Source: Micromonospora sp. PLK6-60 (GTDB taxonomy: Bacteria; Actinomycetota; Actinomycetes; Mycobacteriales; Micromonosporaceae). From it: DNA of 64,000 nucleotides. Position numbers and translations under genes: made by a program. Position 1 is the first letter of the stretch. The number at the start of each line of letters is the position of its first letter. Shown one piece after another: positions 49,082 through 57,108 of this stretch. A model generated the notes under the pieces. The model worked only from the letters and a program-made list of their open reading frames with translations, had not been told where the DNA came from and did not search any database. The stretch lies in assembly GCF_019890675.1 (NCBI RefSeq), contig NZ_JAIOAA010000012.1:62001-126000 (forward strand), read 5' to 3'.

Positions 49082-49161
49082 TTTGTTGTGTCCGGAGTTC
49101 TCCGGGCGGGGCGACCAACCAGCGACATGCGTGACATGCCATCCGGTGTGACGCGCATCAC

Positions 49162-49184
49162 GGTCCCGCAGCAGGTGCGGGACC
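49162..49184 (+). promoter_or_regulatory. 5'-leader hairpin of the cold-shock gene
   Basis: GGTCCCGCA-GCAGG-TGCGGGACC, a perfect nine-base stem 28 bases before the cold-shock ATG. Cold-shock mRNAs often have structured leaders controlling their stability; that role here is inferred. Confidence 0.4.
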
Positions 49185-49211
49185 GACGTTCCGTCGAAGG
49201 AGACGAAAAGC

Positions 49212-49415
49212 ATGGCCATCGGCACCGTCAAGTGGTTCAACGCTGACAAGGGCTTCGGCTTCATCACCCCGGACGGCGGCGGCGCCGACGTCTTCGCCCA
49301 CTTCTCGGCGATCCAGTCCTCCGGCTACCGCAGCCTGGACGAGAACCAGCGGGTCGAGTTCGAGATCACCCAGGGCCAGAAGGGCCCGCAGGCGGAGAAC
49401 ATCCGCCCGCTCTGA
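49212..49415 (+). CDS. CspA-family cold-shock protein
   Basis: 67 residues, one complete cold-shock domain. RNA-binding motifs RNP1 (KGFGFI) and RNP2 (VFAHF) are intact, with the usual GTVKWFNADKGFG start. It acts as an RNA chaperone that melts structure in cold or stress. AAGGAG precedes the ATG. The gene ahead of it is terminated, and a DEAD-box helicase follows 247 bases later, a functional pairing common in cold response. Confidence 0.95.
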   Translation: MAIGTVKWFNADKGFGFITPDGGGADVFAHFSAIQSSGYRSLDENQRVEFEITQGQKGPQAENIRPL

Positions 49416-49623
49416 TCTCCGGATCACCTGGCACCACCGCCGCGTCCTCAGGGCGCGGCGACGTGGCCGGTCCGCCCCGCCGTCACTCCCGCCGCCCAGC
49501 GCGTGCGGGTGCGGGCCCGACTCGTTCGGGCCCACGGCGTGGGCGGACCGCCCGTACCCCCTTCGGTTCGTGCTTGTGACCACCGGCACTTCTGTCCGCC
49601 GGTGACGGCGCCCTCGCCGGCGC

Positions 49624-49654
49624 CCTTCCTCGACACGTGCCGCGTCGAGGAAGG
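49624..49654 (+). promoter_or_regulatory. Hairpin masking the DEAD-helicase ribosome site
   Basis: The 11-base arms CCTTCCTCGAC (49624-49634) and GTCGAGGAAGG (49644-49654) pair perfectly around a nine-base loop. The right arm contains the ribosome site GAGGAAGG, eight bases before the ATG at 49663. An upstream hairpin (GGGCCCGA/TCGGGCCC, 49513-49533) lies in the same leader. Confidence 0.6.
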
Positions 49655-49662
49655 CATTCCGC

Positions 49663-51045
49663 ATGACCATGACCATGTCCACTTTCGCCGCCACCGGTCT
49701 GGCTCCGGCCCTGGTCACCGAGTTGACCACGCAGGGCATCGTCGAGCCGTTCCCGATCCAGGCGGCCACCCTGCCGGACTCGCTCGCCGGCCGGGACGTG
49801 CTCGGCCGCGGCCGGACCGGCTCGGGCAAGACGCTCGCCTTCGGGCTGCCGCTGCTGTCCCGCACCGCCGGCCGCCGGGCCCGCCCGGGCCGCCCGCTGG
49901 CCCTGGTGCTGGTGCCGACCCGTGAGCTGGCCCAGCAGGTCACCACCGCCCTCGCCCCGTACGCCCGGGCCCTCGGGCTGCGCTGCGCCACCGTCGTCGG
50001 CGGCCTGTCGTTGCAGCGGCAGGCGGACGCGCTGCGGGCCGGCGCCGAGGTGGTCGTGGCGACCCCCGGCCGGCTGCACGACCTGATCAACCGGGGCGAC
50101 GCGCGGCTCGGCGAGGTCGAGATCACCGTGCTCGACGAGGCCGACCAGATGGCCGACATGGGCTTCCTGCCGCAGGTGACCAAGCTGCTGGAGCAGGTCG
50201 CCCCGAACGGCCAGCGGATGCTCTTCTCGGCCACCCTGGACGGTGGCGTGGACCGGCTGGTCCGCCGCTTCCTCAGCAACCCGGTGTCGCACTCGGTGGA
50301 CCCGGGCACCGCCACGGTCACCGCGATGACCCACCACGTGCTACACGTCGACGCGGCCGACAAGCCCGCCGCGCTCACCCAGATCGCTGCCCGCGAGGGC
50401 CGCACCATCCTGTTCATGGGCACCAAGCACCGGGCCGACCGGCTCGCCCGCCAACTGCTGTCCAAGGGGGTACGCGCCGCGGCGCTGCACGGCGGCAAGT
50501 CCCAGCCGCAGCGCACCCGGATCCTGGAGCAGTTCCGCACCGGGCAGGTGACCGCGCTGGTGGCCACCGACGTGGCGGCCCGCGGCATCCACGTCGACGG
50601 CCTGGACATGGTGGTCAACGTGGACCCGCCGACCGAGGCGAAGGACTACCTGCACCGGGGTGGGCGTACCGCCCGGGCCGGGGAGTCCGGCACCGTGGTC
50701 ACCCTGGTCCTGCCCGACCAGCGCCGGGACGTGTCCCGGCTGATGAGCGTGGCCGGCATCAAGCCGCAGTCGACCCAGGTGCGGCTCGGTGATCCGGCGC
50801 TGTCCCGGGTCACCGGGGCCCGGGAGCCGTCCGGCGTGCCGGTGACCATCGCCGTCCCGCAGCCGGCGGCCGCGCGTGGCACGGCCGGCGGCGGTCGGCG
50901 CACCAGGAGCACCCCGCACCCGGCCGGCAGCCCGCGGGCCACCGGCGTGGCGCGGGCCGGGGACGGCACCGACCAGGGCGGACGGGCGTCGCACGGCGCC
51001 GCCGGCCGGTCCCGGCGTCCCCGCCGCCGCCCCCGCACCGCCTGA
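49663..51045 (+). CDS. DEAD-box RNA helicase (RhlE/CsdA-like)
   Basis: 460 residues. All helicase motifs are present: FPIQ (Q motif), GRTGSGKT (I), PTRELAQQ (Ia), TPGRLHD (Ib), DEAD (II), SAT (III), ATDVAARGIHVDG (V) and HRGGRTARAG (VI). The ~75-residue tail after RLGDPALSRV is disordered and Arg-rich (GRSRRPRRRPRTA), probably for RNA binding. It unwinds RNA in ribosome assembly or mRNA turnover, likely under cold conditions given its cold-shock neighbour. The ATG is followed in frame by two others (MTMTM). Its ribosome site is hidden in a hairpin. Confidence 0.93.
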   Translation: MTMTMSTFAATGLAPALVTELTTQGIVEPFPIQAATLPDSLAGRDVLGRGRTGSGKTLAFGLPLLSRTAGRRARPGRPLALVLVPTRELAQQVTTALAPYARALGLRCATVVGGLSLQRQADALRAGAEVVVATPGRLHDLINRGDARLGEVEITVLDEADQMADMGFLPQVTKLLEQVAPNGQRMLFSATLDGGVDRLVRRFLSNPVSHSVDPGTATVTAMTHHVLHVDAADKPAALTQIAAREGRTILFMGTKHRADRLARQLLSKGVRAAALHGGKSQPQRTRILEQFRTGQVTALVATDVAARGIHVDGLDMVVNVDPPTEAKDYLHRGGRTARAGESGTVVTLVLPDQRRDVSRLMSVAGIKPQSTQVRLGDPALSRVTGAREPSGVPVTIAVPQPAAARGTAGGGRRTRSTPHPAGSPRATGVARAGDGTDQGGRASHGAAGRSRRPRRRPRTA

Positions 51046-51067
51046 CCGGGCTCGACCCGGAAGCCAC

Positions 51068-51100
51068 CTGCCGGCCCCGGCCGTTCGCCGGAGCCGGCAG
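51068..51100. terminator. Hairpin between convergent genes
   Basis: CTGCCGGC / GCCGGCAG (eight-base stem, loop 17 bases with further internal pairing) between the DEAD-helicase and Rrf2 genes. Confidence 0.5.
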
Positions 51101-51102
51101 GG

Positions 51103-51549
51103 TCAGTGGCTGGCCGGGTGGTCCCGGCGGACCAGCAGGTCGGCCAGGGAGGTGCGGTCGACCACCACGCCGATCGCCCCGTCCACGGCGAGCCAGACGT
51201 CCCGCAGCCCGGCGGCCACGCCGTGGTAGCCGGCGTCCTGCGCGGGCAGGCCGCGCACGGTGGTCAGCGCGCCGCCCACGGCACGCAGCACGTCGCCGAC
51301 GGTGATCTCGGCGGCGGGCCGGGTGAGCGCGTACCCGCCCTCGGTGCCGCGGTGGCTGTGCAGCAGCCCGGCCCGGCGCAGGTCGAGCAGGATGCCCTGG
51401 AGGAAGCTGAGCGGGATGTCCTGCGTCTCGGCCAGGGTGGCCGCCTTGACCAGCTCGCCACCCGAGCCGGGCTGACCGGGGTCACCACCGGCGTCGGCGA
51501 CGGCGAGCATGGCCCGGACGGCGTAGTCGCTGCGCGCGGAGACGTACAC
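51103..51549 (-). CDS. Rrf2-family regulator without Fe-S cysteines
   Basis: 148 residues with the Rrf2 winged helix: VSARSDYAVRAMLAVADAGG, LAETQDIPLSFLQGILLDLR, LLHSHRGTEGGYALTRPAAE, ITVGDVLRAVGG. There is no Cys at all, so it does not carry the Fe-S cluster of IscR/NsrR and is closer to CymR-like sulfur regulators. It is the last gene of the sulfonate-type transporter operon, four bases after the permease stop. It may bind TTCCTAC-N7-GTAGGAA ahead of the operon. GTG start, weak ribosome site. Confidence 0.85.
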   Translation of the reverse strand: MYVSARSDYAVRAMLAVADAGGDPGQPGSGGELVKAATLAETQDIPLSFLQGILLDLRRAGLLHSHRGTEGGYALTRPAAEITVGDVLRAVGGALTTVRGLPAQDAGYHGVAAGLRDVWLAVDGAIGVVVDRTSLADLLVRRDHPASH

Positions 51550-51553
51550 GGGT

Positions 51554-52438
51554 TCAGTTGCCGGCCTGGTCGAGGACGCCCCACCGGCGTCGGATCGCCT
51601 TGTCGGCGGCGCCGAACGCCGCGTCGACCAGCAGACCCACCACCAGGATGACGATCATCGTGGAGAGCAGCCACGGTGCGTCGGAGAGTTCGCGGGAGTA
51701 GGTCAGCTGCGCGCCCAGCGAGGTCTGTGAGATGCCGACGACGATCAGCTCACCGGCCATCAGGCTGCGCCAGGAGAAGGCCCAGCCCTGTTTGAGGCCG
51801 GCCACGATGGCCGGCAGGGCGGCCGGCGCGACGACGTACCGGTAGAGGTTGAGGCCCCGGGCGCCGAGGTTACGGCCGGCCCGGACCAGCAGCGGCGGCA
51901 CGTAGTCGACCCCGGTGATCACCCCGTTGGCGATGGACGGCGCGGCGCCGAGCACCACCACGAAGAAGATCGCCTTCTCGCTCAGCTCGAACAGCAGGAT
52001 CGCCAGCGGGAACCAGGCGATCGACGGCATGGTCTGCAAGGCCGTGATCATGGAGCCGATGGCGGCGCGGAGCACCCGGAACCGGGCCACCGCGAGGCCG
52101 ACCAGCAGACCGACCGCGACCGAGAAGACGTAACCGACGGCGGCCCGGCGCAGCGTCGTGACCAGACCGTCCCAGAGCTGCGGGCCGCGGATCTGGCGGA
52201 GGAGCTCCTCGCCGACGGTGACCGGCCCGGGCAACGAGTACGAGGGCTTCCAGCCGGCCCAGACCACCACCTGCCAGAGCCCGATCGCGAGCGCGAGCGC
52301 CGCGACCTTCGGCCAGGTGGCGGCCCAGATCCGGCTGGCCCGGGTGGTTGCCTTCTCCTGACCGGCGATCTCCAGCGCGTCCAGGCCGGAGATCTCCGCG
52401 TCGCTGCGCGGCGTGGTGGCGAGGGTGTCACTGGCCAT
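51554..52438 (-). CDS. ABC permease of the sulfonate/nitrate/taurine type
   Basis: 294 residues with about six spans after a ~40-residue cytosolic N-terminus. The EAA-like loop is RAGRNLGARGLNLYRYVVAPAALPAIVAGLKQGW, typical of SsuC/TauC permeases; the ending WLLSTMIVILVVGLLVDAAFG is also typical. It pairs with the ATPase gene (11-base overlap) and the lipoprotein. Substrate is probably an organosulfur compound, inferred from the family and from the linked Cys-less Rrf2. Confidence 0.88.
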   Translation of the reverse strand: MASDTLATTPRSDAEISGLDALEIAGQEKATTRASRIWAATWPKVAALALAIGLWQVVVWAGWKPSYSLPGPVTVGEELLRQIRGPQLWDGLVTTLRRAAVGYVFSVAVGLLVGLAVARFRVLRAAIGSMITALQTMPSIAWFPLAILLFELSEKAIFFVVVLGAAPSIANGVITGVDYVPPLLVRAGRNLGARGLNLYRYVVAPAALPAIVAGLKQGWAFSWRSLMAGELIVVGISQTSLGAQLTYSRELSDAPWLLSTMIVILVVGLLVDAAFGAADKAIRRRWGVLDQAGN

Positions 52439-53207
52439 GGCGGCCCACCTCCGTACGGAGCCGGTCGGTGACCTCGGCGGCGATCGCGGCGATCTCCGGG
52501 GAGTCGATGCGCCGGGGCCGGGGCACGTCGACCTCGGTGGAGTAGATGATCCGGCCGGGTCGGCTGGAGAGCAGGATGATCCGGTCGGCGAGCCGGGCCG
52601 CCTCCCGGACGTTGTGGGTCACGAAGAGCACGGTGAGCTTGCGCTCGGACCAGATGCGTTCCAACTCGTCGTGCAGGATGTCGCGGGTCATCGCGTCGAG
52701 CGCGCCGAACGGCTCGTCCATCAGCAGCACCGGGGTGTCCAGGGCGAGGGTGCGGGCCAGCGCCACCCGCTGCCGCATGCCGCCGGAGAGCTCGTGCGGG
52801 CGCTTGCGGCCGAAGTCGGCCAGGTGCACCGTACGCAGCAGTTCGGCGACCCGTTCCCGGCGGGCGGCCCGGGACAGGCCGCGCAGCTTGAGCGGCACCT
52901 CGACGTTGCCTTCGACGGTGAGCCAGGGGAAGAGCGCGGACTCCTGGAACATCAGCCCGGGGTTGACCCCCTCGCCGACGTCGATCTGCCCGCCGCTGGC
53001 CCGGTCCAGGCCGGCGACCAGGTTCAACAGCGTGCTCTTTCCGCAGCCCGAGGCGCCGACCAGGCAGACGAACTCGCCGGGCACCACGTCCAGGGAAACC
53101 CCGTCGAGGGCGAGTACGGCGTGCTCGCCGCGCCCGTACACCTTGGTCACGCCGCGCAGCGCGACCTGGCCGGTCGCGCTGCGCGGGGTCGTCGTGGTCG
53201 ACGTCAT
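52428..53207 (-). CDS. ABC ATPase of the sulfonate/nitrate/taurine type
   Basis: 259 residues. Walker A is GASGCGKS, Q-loop LMFQESALFPWLTVEGN, signature ELSGGMRQRVALARTL, Walker B VLLMDEPFGALDAMTR, switch His FVTHNVREA. The layout is that of SsuB/TauB/NrtD. It starts at ATG 53207, overlapping the stop of the binding-lipoprotein gene by four bases, and overlaps the permease start by 11 bases, so all three are tightly coupled. Confidence 0.92.
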   Translation of the reverse strand: MTSTTTTPRSATGQVALRGVTKVYGRGEHAVLALDGVSLDVVPGEFVCLVGASGCGKSTLLNLVAGLDRASGGQIDVGEGVNPGLMFQESALFPWLTVEGNVEVPLKLRGLSRAARRERVAELLRTVHLADFGRKRPHELSGGMRQRVALARTLALDTPVLLMDEPFGALDAMTRDILHDELERIWSERKLTVLFVTHNVREAARLADRIILLSSRPGRIIYSTEVDVPRPRRIDSPEIAAIAAEVTDRLRTEVGRHGQ

Positions 53208-54262
53208 GGCTGGGTGACTTCGGGCTTGCCCTGGGCCTTGAGCACCTCGTTGAGGTACGACAGGTCGTAGAGGCCGTTGAGGTCCACCGGCTCGGTGAGC
53301 TGGACGGCGACCGCGTGGTCGAGGCCCGTCTTGAGCGAGGAGGCGATCGGGTCGTTGGTGAACTCCAGCGTCGGCCACGCCTGCTTGATCAGCTTGATGT
53401 CCAGCGGCTTACCGGTGATCTTGCCGATGTGGTCGGAGATGGCCTGCTGGGACTCGTCCGACTTGGTGTTGACGAACTCGTTGGCCGCGACCTGGCCCTC
53501 GACCAGCTTCTTCACCACGTCCGGGTGGGCCTTGAGGAACTTGGTGGAGACGATCAGGTTGGTGATGACGAACTTCTTGTCCGGCCACAGGTCCCGCTCG
53601 TCGACCAGCACCTTGCCGCCGGCGTTGACCAGCCGGGAGACGAACGGCTCGGGCACCCAGGCGCCGTCGATGGTGCCGCTGGAGAAGGTCTCCACCGTCT
53701 GCGCGTTCTCCTGCGGGACGACCTTGACGTCGCCGCCGCCCTCCTTGGTGGTGGTCAGGCCCTTCTCCTTGAGCCAGTAGCGCAGCGCGACGTCCTGGGT
53801 GTTGCCGAGCTGCGGGGTGGCGATCTTCTTGCCGCGCAGCTGCTCCACCGAGGTGATCTCCGGCTTGACCACCAGCGCGACGCCGCCGGAGGCGGCGCCG
53901 GAGATGACCCGGACGGCCTCGCCCTTGGACTTGGAGAAGGCGTTCACCGTCGGGTTCGGACCGATGTACGTCGCGTCGAGCGCCCCGGAGAAGATCGCCT
54001 CGATGGCGGAGGGGCCGGCGTTGAAGGTCTTGGTCTCCAGCTTGACCCCGCTGCCGAGCTTGTCGGCGAAGATGCCCTTCTCCACGCCGACGACGGCGGG
54101 GGCGTGGGTGATGTTGGGGAAGTAGCCGAGCCGCAGCGTCACCGGCCCGGAGTCGCCGCTCGCGTCGTCCTCGCCGCAGGCGGCGGTGGTGCCGAGGGTG
54201 GCCGCGCTCACCGCGGCGAGGGTGGCCAGGGAGACCAGCCGACGGAAGGGGAGCCGTCTCAT
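53204..54262 (-). CDS. Sulfonate/nitrate/taurine-type substrate-binding lipoprotein
   Basis: 352 residues. The basic signal peptide (MRRLPFRRLVSLATLAAVSA) ends with a lipobox-like TAAC at Cys29. The mature part follows the SsuA/TauA fold: TLRLGYFPNITHAPAVVGVE, SAIEAIFSGALDATYIGPNP, KKIATPQLGNTQDVALRYWL and ETFSSGTIDGAWVPEPF. First gene of the four-gene operon (lipoprotein, ATPase, permease, Rrf2). A 21-base inverted repeat about 20 bases upstream of its ATG is a likely operator. It is divergent from the M16 protease operon. Confidence 0.9.
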   Translation of the reverse strand: MRRLPFRRLVSLATLAAVSAATLGTTAACGEDDASGDSGPVTLRLGYFPNITHAPAVVGVEKGIFADKLGSGVKLETKTFNAGPSAIEAIFSGALDATYIGPNPTVNAFSKSKGEAVRVISGAASGGVALVVKPEITSVEQLRGKKIATPQLGNTQDVALRYWLKEKGLTTTKEGGGDVKVVPQENAQTVETFSSGTIDGAWVPEPFVSRLVNAGGKVLVDERDLWPDKKFVITNLIVSTKFLKAHPDVVKKLVEGQVAANEFVNTKSDESQQAISDHIGKITGKPLDIKLIKQAWPTLEFTNDPIASSLKTGLDHAVAVQLTEPVDLNGLYDLSYLNEVLKAQGKPEVTQP

Positions 54263-54282
54263 CGTCTATCCAATCCGCAGTA

Positions 54283-54303
54283 TTCCTACTTAGTTGGTAG
54301 GAA
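54283..54303. promoter_or_regulatory. Candidate Rrf2 operator of the transporter operon
   Basis: TTCCTAC-TTAGTTG-GTAGGAA, perfect seven-base arms around a seven-base centre, 21-41 bases before the lipoprotein ATG in an AT-rich patch. The linked Rrf2 gene is the obvious candidate to bind it. Confidence 0.5.
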
Positions 54304-54457
54304 GAGTGGGGCAGGCCGTGGCCGGCGTCAAGAATCGACCGGATGGTGGGACAGGGAGTCCCGAAATTGCCGGCAATTCCCACCGACTCGATAGGTGGGC
54401 CCGGCCGGCCCGGAACCGTCCGTGAGCGGGGCGGGGGTGCGCGGGCTGCCGACGCGC

Positions 54458-54463
54458 TAGGGT
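54458..54463 (+). promoter_or_regulatory. -10 box of a leaderless promoter (M16 protease operon)
   Basis: TAGGGT six bases before GTG 54470; no ribosome site. Confidence 0.5.
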
Positions 54464-54469
54464 CGAGCC

Positions 54470-55780
54470 GTGGCGGCGCGGAGATCGAGAATTCCAGCGA
54501 CGAAATACCCGGTCGAGCGGTTCACCCTCGACAACGGCCTACGGGTCGTCCTCACCCCCGACCGCAGCGCGCCGGTCATCGGCGTGGCCGTCGTCTACGA
54601 CGTGGGCATCCGCTCCGAGCCGGAGGGCCGGACGGGCTTCGCCCACCTCTTCGAGCACCTGATGTTCCAGGGCTCGGAGAACCTGGAGAAGCTGGCCCAC
54701 TTCCGGCACGTCCAGGGCGCCGGCGGCACCTTCAACGGCTCCACCCACCTGGACTACACCGACTACTTCGAGACGTTGCCGAGCAACGCGCTGGAGCGGG
54801 CCCTCTTCCTGGAGGCCGACCGGATGCGCGGGCCCCGGCTGACCGAGGAGAACCTCCGCAACCAGGTCGACGTGGTCAAGGAGGAGATCCGGGTCAACGT
54901 GCTGAACCGGCCGTACGGCGGGTTTCCCTGGCTGAAGCTGCCGCCGGTCATGTTCGACACCTTCCCCAACGCGCACGACGGCTACGGCTCCTTCGACGAC
55001 CTGGAGTCGGCGACCGTCGCCGACGCGGCCGACTTCTTCCGCCGCTACTACGCCTGCGGCAACGCGGTGCTGGCGGTCAGCGGCGACGTGGACGTGGCCG
55101 AGGCGACCGGGCTGATCGAGCGGCACTTCGGCGATGTGCCGGCCCGGCCGGCGCCGGCCCGGCCCGACTTCACCGAGCCCGACCTGGCCGCCGAGCGGCG
55201 CACCGCGTACACCGACCCGCTGGCGCCGCTGCCGGCGGTGGCCTCCGCCTGGCGGGTGCCCGACCCGGTCAGCGACTTCGCCGGCTACCTGCCGTACGTG
55301 GTGCTGGCCGAGGTGCTCACCGACGGCGACGCGTCCCGGTTGGTCGAACGCCTGGTCCAGCGGGACCGGACGGTCACCGGCCTCGGCGGCTACCTGGGCT
55401 TCATGGGCGACCCGTTCGACGTGCGCGACCCCACCGCGCTGCTGCTCCAGGCGCACCTGCCGCCCGGCGGCGACGTGGACAAGGTGCTGCGCACCTTCGA
55501 CGAGGAGCTGGACCGGCTGGCCACCGACGGGCTGACCGACGGCGAGCTGGCGCGTACCCAGGCCCGGATGGCCACCCACCTGCTGCGGGACACCGACGCG
55601 GTGCTGGGCCGGGCGCTGCGGATGGCGGTGCTGGAACAGCAGCGCGACGATCCGGGGCTGCTCAACGAGCTGCCCCGGCTGGTCGGTGGGGTCACCGACG
55701 AGCAGATCCGCGCCGCCGCCGCCACCCTGCGGCCGGAGCGCCGGGCGTCGGTCGAGGTCGTCGCGGGAGGAGCCCGATGA
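54470..55780 (+). CDS. M16-family zinc metallopeptidase, catalytic subunit
   Basis: 436 residues. The inverted zinc motif HLFEH (His59, Glu62, His63) is in FAHLFEHLMFQGSENL, with a downstream Glu ligand in VVKEEIRVN. The sequence is that of pitrilysin/processing-peptidase-like proteins without a signal peptide. In bacteria such enzymes work as heterodimers with an inactive partner, here the next gene (ATGA overlap). They degrade peptides or process precursors. GTG start with a leaderless promoter. Confidence 0.92.
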   Translation: MAARRSRIPATKYPVERFTLDNGLRVVLTPDRSAPVIGVAVVYDVGIRSEPEGRTGFAHLFEHLMFQGSENLEKLAHFRHVQGAGGTFNGSTHLDYTDYFETLPSNALERALFLEADRMRGPRLTEENLRNQVDVVKEEIRVNVLNRPYGGFPWLKLPPVMFDTFPNAHDGYGSFDDLESATVADAADFFRRYYACGNAVLAVSGDVDVAEATGLIERHFGDVPARPAPARPDFTEPDLAAERRTAYTDPLAPLPAVASAWRVPDPVSDFAGYLPYVVLAEVLTDGDASRLVERLVQRDRTVTGLGGYLGFMGDPFDVRDPTALLLQAHLPPGGDVDKVLRTFDEELDRLATDGLTDGELARTQARMATHLLRDTDAVLGRALRMAVLEQQRDDPGLLNELPRLVGGVTDEQIRAAAATLRPERRASVEVVAGGAR

Positions 55781-57108
55781 GTGTAGGGGTGCGTGAACTG
55801 CCGGCGCTGGGCCCGACCCGGCAGCTCAAGGTGCCGAAGCAGGCCGAGCGGACGCTCGGCAACGGGCTCACCGTGATCGCCGTACGCCGGCCGGCGGTCC
55901 CCCTGGTGGAGCTGCGGCTCTGGATGCCCTTCGGCCGGGCCCACCTGGCCCGGGGGGCCACGCTCGCGCAGACCATCCTGTCCGGCACGGCGACCCTCAC
56001 CGCCACCCAGATCGCCGCCGAGTTGCAGAAGGTCGGCGGCGGGCTCTCCGCCGGCATCGACCCGGACCGGCTGATGCTCTCCGGGGCGGGCCTGGTCACC
56101 GGGCTGGACCGGATGCTGGAGATCCTGGCCGACGTGCTCACCGGGGCGACCTACCCGGCCGACTGGGTGCAGACCGAGCGGGAGCGCCTGGTCGACCGGA
56201 TCCAGGTCGCCCAGAGCCAGCCGGCCCACCTGGCCCGGACGGCGCTGCTGAAGCGGATCTACGGCCGGCACCCGTACGCCGTGCAGACCCCCGAGCCGGA
56301 CCAGGTGCGGGCGGTCCGCCCGGCCGCCCTGCGCCGGCTGCACGCCGAGCGGGTGCACCCGGCCGGCGCGGTGCTGGTGCTGGTCGGCGACGTCCAGCCG
56401 GACCGCGCCGTGGACGCCGCCGAGCGGGCCCTCGCGGGCTGGACCGGGCCGGGGCAGGAGGCCGAGCTGCCGCCCGCGCCGCCGCTGGAGACGGGGCCGC
56501 TGCTGCTGGTGGACCGGCCCGGCTCGGTGCAGTCGTCACTGCGCGTCGCGCTGCCGGCGGTGCCCCGCACCCATCCCGACCACGCCGCGCTGCAACTGGC
56601 GAACCTGCTCTTCGGCGGCTACTTCTCCTCCCGCTGGACGGAGAACATCCGGGAGGACAAGGGCTACACGTACGGGCCGCACTCGGGGATCGAGCACTCG
56701 GTGGCCGGCTCGGTGCTGGTCGCCGCCGCCGAGGTGGCCACCGAGGTGACCGGCCCGGCGCTGCTCGAGACCATGTACGAGCTGGGCCGGCTGGCGTCCC
56801 TGCCGCCGAAGCCGGACGAGCTGGAGCAGGCCCGGCAGTACGCGCTCGGCACGCTCCAGCTCGGCATGTCCACCCAGGCCGGCCTGGCCTCGCTGACCAG
56901 CGCGTACGCGGGCAACGGGCTGCGCCTGGACTTCCTGGCCGAGCACGCGGCCCGGCTGGCGAAGGCGACCGTGGACGACGTCGCCGCGGCGGCGGCCCGC
57001 TACCTGGCGCCGGCCCGGGCGGTGACCGTGCTGCTGGGCGACGCCGAGCGCGTCGAGGGGCAGTTGGCCGCGTTGACCCCGGTCCAGCGGGTGGCGGCCG
57101 GGTCGTGA
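55777..57108 (+). CDS. M16-family non-catalytic partner
   Basis: 443 residues with the M16 fold, but the zinc-motif position reads ARGATLAQTILSG, without HxxEH, so it is the inactive half. The conserved C-terminal domain shows GGYFSSRWTENIREDKGYTYG, with the Arg and Tyr that bind substrate in trans. It completes the active site of the catalytic subunit. Its start overlaps the upstream gene by four bases and its stop overlaps nudC. Confidence 0.9.
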   Translation: MSVGVRELPALGPTRQLKVPKQAERTLGNGLTVIAVRRPAVPLVELRLWMPFGRAHLARGATLAQTILSGTATLTATQIAAELQKVGGGLSAGIDPDRLMLSGAGLVTGLDRMLEILADVLTGATYPADWVQTERERLVDRIQVAQSQPAHLARTALLKRIYGRHPYAVQTPEPDQVRAVRPAALRRLHAERVHPAGAVLVLVGDVQPDRAVDAAERALAGWTGPGQEAELPPAPPLETGPLLLVDRPGSVQSSLRVALPAVPRTHPDHAALQLANLLFGGYFSSRWTENIREDKGYTYGPHSGIEHSVAGSVLVAAAEVATEVTGPALLETMYELGRLASLPPKPDELEQARQYALGTLQLGMSTQAGLASLTSAYAGNGLRLDFLAEHAARLAKATVDDVAAAAARYLAPARAVTVLLGDAERVEGQLAALTPVQRVAAGS

